The notes beneath the pieces were generated by a model, which saw only the letters and a program-made list of their open reading frames with translations, made no database searches and was not told the origin of the DNA. A DNA stretch of 64,000 nucleotides from Cenococcum geophilum 1.58 (Eukaryota > Ascomycota > Dothideomycetes > Gloniales > Gloniaceae): positions 186,001 through 250,000 of the forward strand of contig KV748265.1 of NCBI GenBank assembly GCA_001692895.1, given 5' to 3'. Shown here piece by piece: positions 57,062 through 64,000 of this stretch (positions are counted from its first letter, which is position 1; each line of letters starts with the position of its first letter). Both the position numbers and the translations under genes were made by a program.

Positions 57062-58270
57062 ATGTCCCTAGCATAGTCCTAGAATAATCCTTAGTTTTTA
57101 CCTAGCGCCTAGATAGGCGATACTAATAATGCCGAAATGGCCGAAACCTAGAACCCCCGTAATATCTTCGCAGACCTCTTTATAGAGATATACCCTAATA
57201 TCGCGTGGATAATCCGCCGCTCCCTACTGTACCCTAAGACCTTTAAGCCTAGCAAAGCTTACCTTACCCTTATTAACTATACTAACGAGTTCCTTAATAA
57301 TATTAAAGTAGAACTATAGTGTATATATAATATAAATACCGCCAACAAGAAAGCTAATGAAAACCTTAGTACCCTTATTACTTCCTAGATAGGAACTATT
57401 AACTCCTAGGCAGAAACTATTACCGTTCTAAAATAATTAACCCCTATAATAACGGTAGTAACCTAGCAGAAAAAACGGAGATCTAAAGACCCGTTAATAT
57501 TTAGCGGAAAAGGTACCCCGCTAAAATAATAAGCTAATTTTAAGACCTGGCATATTAAGATTAAGGGAGTCTTTAACCGGGACTAGGACTACTTTAATAT
57601 AGTTTAATCCCAGATTCTTTATATCTCAGATATACTAGAAGATAAGGCCTATAAGTTTATTAAGTAGGGCTTAGAGTTTATATATAAGAACCCAAACAAC
57701 ATATCTATATAGAAATGGCCTACTAAGGAAGATATGCTTAAAGACCTTACTGCCTACTATAAGGTCCTTAATATAACCCAGGTTGCAAAGAATAAGCTTA
57801 ACTATTTCCCCTAAGGCGAGCGTAATTACTAGTCCTAAAAGGGAGAGCTTAATAAGCTAATGGTCCGCGCTAAGAAGATAGATAAATAGAAGGTGGACTT
57901 ACTCTAAAAGTTTATTTCTCCAAAGATAGAAGAGCTAGTACTTAGACTTGCCTATAAAATTAATAATAGCAACTATATAAGTTAGAGTAAGCAGATAAAT
58001 ATATTTGTTAAGAACCTCGCAAACTATATATACTAAGCTAACCTTAAGAAGAACGCTAACTACTGCCTACCTGCCTAAGCCCCTGCCCCTATATTAACCC
58101 TAACCCTAGTAGTAACTAGAGAACCTATAGACCTTAATAAAATCTTAGACACGGAGTATAAGCGCCGCGTTAATAATAGACTATGCCTTGCCTATAGCTT
58201 GCCTGGCCACTAAAAGGATACCTATAACCCCGCTAAGATAGTAAACCTAGTCCTAATGCTATCCCGTTAA
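57062..58270 (+). pseudogene. H gag fossil with zinc knuckle
   Basis: An ATG at 57062 begins a gag-like frame. A helical N-terminal half (about 57150-57440) is followed by the Retrotrans_gag domain (about 57480-57990), with KDPLIFSGKGTP at its start and FKTWHIKIKGVF. A Lys/Arg/Ala-rich tail follows, then a CCHC-type knuckle at about 58183-58230 (C-L-x-x-x-S-L-P-G-H). It is broken in many places. Confidence 0.78.
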
Positions 58271-61200
58271 ATAACGCGAACTATTAACCGCGGATATAGC
58301 GACTGTGGAGTCTATTATGGACGCGGTGACCGCGGAGCCTATTATGGCCGCGGCGGATAACCCCCCCCCCTTTAACCCTACGGCTTAGTTACTCTAAACT
58401 ATGCCCTATATAGGAGCCTAACCCGTTAATAACGCCTAGTATTAGTGACTTCGCGCTAGCGAATACGAATATGGCTATGTTGTTAGTAAGGTATTGTCTT
58501 CTTATACCCTAACTAAAACTAAGACTAATACCGCCAGCTAGACGGACACTAGACCGCCCTACTAAGACAGCCCTATACCCTAGTTGTTAAAAGGTAGACC
58601 CTTAGACTAAGTCGCGTCTAAGGGTCTAAACTATATAAGGAGGAAGACGAGAAGATTAGGTCCCTATTACTAGATTAATTAGTTCTTTCTATTAGTAAAC
58701 TGCTACTTAATCTTAGATTAGCAAATAGTAATAAGAAATTAATCCTTATTTAAACCCAACTCTCCTTATTACGTAACCTATACCCTTAAGTTTATATTAA
58801 TATAGTAAGCCTAGTGGACTCTAGTAGTACTGTAATGGCATTTGCTAACGCAGAGTCTATTATAAGAAAGTATAATGTTATAACTAAGAAGCTGCTAGCA
58901 CCTAGGCTACTGCGCCTCGTAGATAGTATCCTAACTTCGCTTATTACAGACTACTTTACTACCTAAATATTAATCGGCCTCTATACTAAAGCTATACTCT
59001 TTTTTATTACTAAACTCTTGCCTACTACCCTAATTATTTTAGGTATACCCTAGCTTTAGAAGTATAAGCCCCGTCTTAGCTTTAGGAAACTTAAGGTCCG
59101 CTTTAACTTAAACTACTACTCTAGGCACTGCCTCCTATAGGGGATAACCAACGTTAGTAGGGACGCCCTATATGGATACTTAGTATTATTAAGCCTAGTG
59201 CCTAGGACTATATATAAAGCCCTAATAGTAAAAGACTAGACTACCCTAGTACTTAAGACTAAAATAACGGGCTAGCTAGCCCTGCCGAGACTAAGGAAGA
59301 AGGTTTGCTTTATGCCACTACTACTAAGAATTTAACCCTAACCTAGGCACTATTTAAACCCTAGCCGCCTAGCCTAATACCTAGAACTAAGCTATATGCT
59401 ATATACGTATACTATAGCTTGTGTTATAGCAAGGACTGGCTATAGAACTACTAAGACCCGGATAATAGAAACCGCGTTACTGTAACGCCTAACCTTATAC
59501 CCGTCTTCCGCGCGTACCGTATAGGGCCGCTGCCTCATTTCCGCCCCCCTAGGCCGACTAAGCCGTGCTAGCCTAGCTGTAGCACTAGAGAACTAGACAC
59601 GCCCTAACCTGGACGATATTAAATATACTTATGCTGTTAATTTTACCTAGTTCTATAAATAAAAAGATGTAAAGGTGATAAGGATCTATATAGCGGAGCT
59701 GGTAGAACTGGTTAAATAAGATAAGCACTAATAGCTACTTAAAGAGCTGCCTATAGGCCTAATAGAAGTACTAAACCTATTAGAAAGGTCTTTCCGCCGG
59801 CTAGTGGAAGGCGACTATATAATAAAGGAAGCCCGTAAAGTACTCTCCCCCTATTTCTATAACTTCCTTAAAATAAATCTAAAAACTAAACCCGAGCTTT
59901 TATATTGGAAGATAGTTAATACCGATGTTAAAAAATTCCTAAAGGGTAAACTAGGATTAACTCGCGAAGACATTCTATAACGCCTACTAAAGGAGTTTAG
60001 TAAATATATTAAGCACTTCCTCCCTAAGAATATAGATAAGCTGCCCCCTTACTAACTATGGGACTATAAAATTGAGATTACCCCTAGAAACTAGGCCCTA
60101 TATTATAAAAATAGACCACTCTTACCTGCTAAACTTAGGTATGTAAAGAAGTGGATTAATAAGATACTAGATAAGGGTTTTATCCGTAAATTGACCTTAC
60201 CAGCTGCCGTACTACTCCTCCTTGCTGCTAAGCCTAGCGGCGGTGTGTAAATCTGCTATAACTACTAAGGCCTAAATATAGTTACTATTAAGAATTAATA
60301 CCCACTGCCACTAATCCGTAAGACACTTGACGTACTTTATAGTGCTAAGTACTTTACTAAACTTAATATAATTGCTGCGTTTAACCGGATCTGGATTACG
60401 GAGGGCTATAAGTGGCTTATAGTATTTATTACCCAGTTTAGACTCTATAAAATGCTCGTTATATTATTTAGCCTCTATAACGCACCCGCTATATTTTAAA
60501 ACTATATTAACTATATTCTATATAACGCCCTTAATAACTACTACACTGCCTACTTTAATAATATCCTTGTCTTTTCTAAAACACGCGCTAAGCATACTAA
60601 GTATGTAAATAAAGTTATCTAAAGACTTAGCAATGCTAGACTTTAGATTAATATTAATAAGTTTAAGTTTTACTCTACTAAAACAAAATACCTTAGCTTA
60701 ATTATCTCGACTAATAGTATAACTATGGACCCTAAGAAGGTACAGGCCTTATAGGAATAGAAGGACCCAATATTAATTAAAGAACTATAATAATTTCTTA
60801 GCTTCGCGAACTTCTACTAATAATTTATCTAAGGCTACTCTGCCATCGCTATACCTATAATAAAACTCTTAAAGAAGGATATTGGATGGCTATAGGGACT
60901 AGAATAAGCTAAATCGTTTAAGGCCCTTAAGGGAGCCTTTACTTTAGCACTAGTACTAGTATACTATAACTATACGAAAAAAATAGTGGTAGAAATAGAT
61001 GTATTAAATTAGGCTTCCGGCGGAGTCCTTTCCTAATATAATAATAACGGAAAATTAAAACTAGTTGTATTCTTCTCCGCAAAGCACTCTACGCTAGAGT
61101 ATAACTACAAGATCTATAATAAAGAACTCTTAGCCATTATTAAGGCTTTAGAGGAATAGCGTCCTAAGCTATAAGGGACTAAGGAGCCGTTTAAAATTAT

Positions 61201-62845
61201 TACCAACTATAAGAACCTATAGATGTTTATAACCACTAAGCAGCTAAACTAGTGCCAAGTCTAATAGGCAGAGTTTCTTTTATAGTTTAACTTTGTAATT
61301 ATATATAGACCTAATAGTAAAGCTATACTCCCTAATGCCCTAAGCTAGCTACTAGGAATAAGGCCTAAGGACGCTAATAATAAATGCCTCCGCTACTAAG
61401 CCTAAGTTATTATACCGCCCTAGAAAGTTAACTCTATAATTTTAAAAGAATTACTATATAAGTCCCGTAACTCTAATAACGTAGAGTTTATAGCCGCTCT
61501 AGACCCTAAAATAGCTAAAAAGTTACTAGATAAGTTAATCTAGCTAGGATACTAGGAGAACGAACTTATAAGAGATATGGTGGCAGCCCTGCGTAATTAG
61601 AAAGCCCGCTAGTAGCTAAAGAAGATTAGGAAATTACTTTATTGCGATAAGTTAGAATATAGTATTATTAACGGACAGATTTACTTCTACTAACGTCTCT
61701 TCGTCCCTAACGCCCTAGACTACCGCCTAGAAGTTACCTATTGCTCTTATAGCAGCGGCCCCGCGGGTTACCCTAGCTGGGTTAAGACTTTTAACCTCTT
61801 AAACCAAATATACTGGTGGCTAGGAATTTCCTAGTTTACGGCTACCTTTGTTAAAGACTATGCCCTATACTTTCGCACTAAGACCCCCCGTTTTGCCCTA
61901 CCTGGTTTTCTAAAGCTACTAAAATTACCCACCTGCCCGTGGACTGATATCTTAATTAACTATATTATAACGCTGCTGGTATGCTAATGCTATAGTAAGG
62001 TATATGAATATATCCTTATTATTATGGACCGCCTAATTAAAATGTGATACTTTATCCTAGTAACAGGACTTTTAATAGAGGAGCTAGTTAATAGCTTTGT
62101 TAATAACGTATATAAGCTCTATGGTGTACTAAGCACGATTATCTCCGATTACGGCATATAATTTATTAGCGACTTCTGGCGACGACTAAGTGAATACCTT
62201 AAGACAACCTTGTGACCAAGCTTAGCTTAGTACCTAAAAACGGACGGCTAAACTAAAATTATTAACGCTGCTGTAAATAAATACCTTTGTGCTTTTATTA
62301 GCTTTATATAGGTTAACTAGGTTAACTACCTGCCGCTTACTAAGTTTGCTATAAATAACTAAGTTAATAAGAGTATAGGTATCTCCCCGTTTTTTATAAA
62401 CTATGGCTTTAACCCTTACCTTAGAATTAAGCCTGCTGGCCCTTGCCTACCGACACTATTAGTATAAGTAAAGAAGGAGTTCTTCCACGTAGATTCTGTA
62501 GCTAACCGCTTTAAGCGGATATTAACATAGCTTAAGGCCCTAGCCCGGATTTTATAGCAATGCTATAAAGATAATGCTAATACCTATAGGGACGAGAGCG
62601 TGTTATTCTACGAAGGTGATATAGTTATAGTTAGCTTAGAAAATATAAAGATAAATAGACCTAAGAAGAAATGGGACGATAAATGGGACGGCCTATACCC
62701 CGTACTCGCAGTATACTAAGGAGCAGTCGTAGTAGACCTCCTGGACCATATCTAAGTAAATAAATCCTTTTATATATCTAAGTGTATAATTACAGCACCT
62801 AGTATACGAACGCGTAAATACGCGTTCGTGTACCAACCACCTACG
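58271..62845 (+). pseudogene. H pol fossil: PR, RT, RNase H, integrase
   Basis: The retropepsin-type protease (about 58800-59150) starts LVDSSSTVMAF and includes IILGIPWLQKY. Reverse transcriptase lies at about 59990-60790, with YPLPLIRKTLDVL and the FNNILVFS region at about 60552-60575. RNase H lies at about 60940-61210. Integrase lies at about 61640-62830, with a Cys/His region near 61740, the core ISDFWRRLSEYLKTT near 62164-62210, and an end of the form VDLLDHIQVNKSFYISKC. I see no chromodomain after the integrase. It is broken in many places. Confidence 0.85.
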
Positions 62846-63540
62846 TGCTGACTAATTAGGGGGGAGGCGCGTCAGTATATAGACCACGTAGTCTACCTTA
62901 ATAGAATCGACAGTCACCACCATCCCAAAGAGCATACAATACTATACGTATTTCGTGCCCCGGGATACGACTCACTTATACCATTAAATTGGTACCAACA
63001 CTGATCAGTAAGCGCGCACAGATTAGGAGATACGCACTTGCTTGGAAGACGTCCAACGCTCCACCTTGCAAGCCCCTATTTTAGTTAAAGAGAATTAAAG
63101 TACTCTAGATTTGGAAGACGTCTAACGCTCCACCTTATCTAGAATTACCTTGAATCTACCCTGGTTTTAGAAGACGTTTACGCTCCACCTTAATTAGAAA
63201 TATTGACTACTGTACCAGTAGTTAACGTAACTACGTTAAGAACACGATCACACTAAGAACGCGACCACTATACCCTACTAAAATACCCCGGCCTCCTCTC
63301 TGACCCCTTACGGAGACTCCTTACCCTTTTACGAACCGTTACGGACCCGTTAATTATTTTTACGGACCGTTACGGAGACCTCTTACCCTCCTACAAACCA
63401 CTATAGACCTATTAAGACCCTACAGAGACCCCCTTACCCTTCTACGAACCGTTACGGGCCTGTTAACCGATTTTACGGACCCTTACAAGACCTCTTCTAC
63501 CCGCTATGTACTATACTATACTACACAGTATGGTAGATAT
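62846..63540. repeat. Repeat-rich, less mutated stretch between H and J
   Basis: There is no clear gene. It begins with a purine tract (attaggggggaggcgcg at 62855-62871). Three direct copies of a unit with agacgt(c/t)aacgctccacctt lie at 63042-63066, 63111-63136 and 63165-63191. Three copies of a block with ttacggagac and ctcctta/ccctcct follow at about 63307-63366, 63372-63420 and 63421-63478. Some CA and TG are kept. It may be the 5' LTR and leader of element J, or the 3' end of H. A short ORF-like stretch without stops (about 62860-63000) is not convincing. Confidence 0.55.
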
Positions 63541-63574
63541 TAGTAAGTAGGTTAATAAAGGTTAAAAGAAGTGA

Positions 63575-64000
63575 AGACAAGGAGTCGACGTTACGTCTAT
63601 AGATGACGTTAACAACTATATTAAATTTAAAATCCTTAAGTACGAATACTTTAAGCTTATAAACGTCGACCTATGGGAGCAATACTAGGAAGACTTTACG
63701 GACTTTATGGAAGCTATCTTTAAGAAATATAACCCCACTACTATCCGTAATTTACGGACCCTTTTACGTAACTAAGGCGTATAGGTTAAAAGGAATAAAC
63801 GGGTTACTGTTGTATGGTCCTTATACAATATAATATATAAGGAGGACCGAACGGAATGGACTAAGGAAGAAATCCTAGACGAGTACAACACTACTAAGGA
63901 ACTCTTTACTTCTTCCAAACTTAATATAATTGCTAGCCTTATACCTAACCCTCTTAACTAAATTCGTCCTATAAACCTAAGCAGTTTCGGAATTAATCTT
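63575..64000 (+). pseudogene. Gag fossil of element J, enters from the left, runs off window
   Basis: This is the start of a gag-like protein of a further LTR element. The plus strand reads DVNNYIKFKILKYEYF at about 63606-63653, then LWEQYQEDFTDFMEAIF, a basic RNLRTLLRNQGV stretch near 63748-63783, and a WTKEEILDEYNTTKELF segment near 63859-63909. It is soluble and rich in aromatic and charged residues, as the first part of fungal gypsy gag proteins is. It is less RIP-mutated than most of the window. Family assignment beyond LTR-retroelement gag is inference. Confidence 0.6.

Larger units (their letters stand above)
56761..62845 (+). mobile_element. Gypsy H, 5' LTR and coding region
   Basis: This Ty3/gypsy element begins with TGTTACGGC at 56761 and is inserted into LINE G. 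Its parts are the 5' LTR, gag with a zinc knuckle, protease, reverse transcriptase, RNase H and integrase. I see no 3' LTR matching the 5' one in the window, so its right end is lost or hidden beyond element J. It is a different family from A, B and C, though its LTR is related to that of C. The genes are broken in many places. Confidence 0.85.

Noticed and set aside
63042-63191. CRISPR-like array
   Set aside because: There are only three imperfect units with unequal spacing, in a eukaryotic retroelement setting and with no cas genes. They are ordinary direct repeats.
1-64000. Dating the elements by LTR divergence
   Set aside because: Differences between paired LTRs are dominated by RIP transitions, which occur in bursts, so a neutral clock would overstate age. 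Only the nesting order is used.

Overview
The window looks like gene-free heterochromatin from a filamentous ascomycete (Pezizomycotina). I find no host gene, tRNA or rRNA in 64 kb. Everything I can recognise is transposable element: LTR retrotransposons (Ty3/gypsy and Ty1/copia) and two Tad/I-like LINEs. Almost all of it is eroded in the way repeat-induced point mutation (RIP) works: CpA and TpG are scarce, TpA is abundant, CpG survives, and related copies differ mainly by C/T and G/A transitions. The Tad-like LINEs, the chromodomain gypsies and the RIP pattern together point to a fungus.

The layout is a set of nested insertions, most of them provable by target-site duplications (TSDs). My names: LINE G (+) is the outermost resident. 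Gypsy C appears to sit in G and is seen in pieces at 21706-21861, 24699-25025 and 54198-54654. C was hit by copia derivative E (21862-24693, TSD ggtat), gypsy A2 (25026-54192, TSD gtacc) and the minus-strand gypsy A' (up to 21705). A' in turn holds a non-autonomous LTR element, here LARD (13083-17403, TSD cttat), and gypsy A1 (1-292 plus 8084-11094). A1 holds gypsy B (293-8078, TSD ctacg). A2 holds gypsy A3 (27733-41810, TSD aaaag) and the minus-strand LINE D (42104-49330, 16-bp TSD). A3 holds copia F (34059-40122, TSD ctaag). The deepest chain is G > C > A2 > A3 > F.

Right of C, LINE G carries a little-mutated solo LTR (55745-55925, TSD aaaga) and is cut by gypsy H (from 56761). H's 3' LTR is not visible. 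A repeat-rich, less mutated stretch follows (62846-63540), then the gag of another LTR element, J, which runs off the window.

The A family (A1, A2, A3, A') is one gypsy chromovirus family of about 7.9 kb with 420-422 bp LTRs. It has at least three U3 variants and an extra antisense reading frame between the chromodomain and the 3' LTR. Unrelated family B has an antisense frame in the same place, with a small cysteine cluster. These antisense accessory genes are the most novel feature I can support. All LTR-element genes are fossils with many breaks; they are described by family and parts only.
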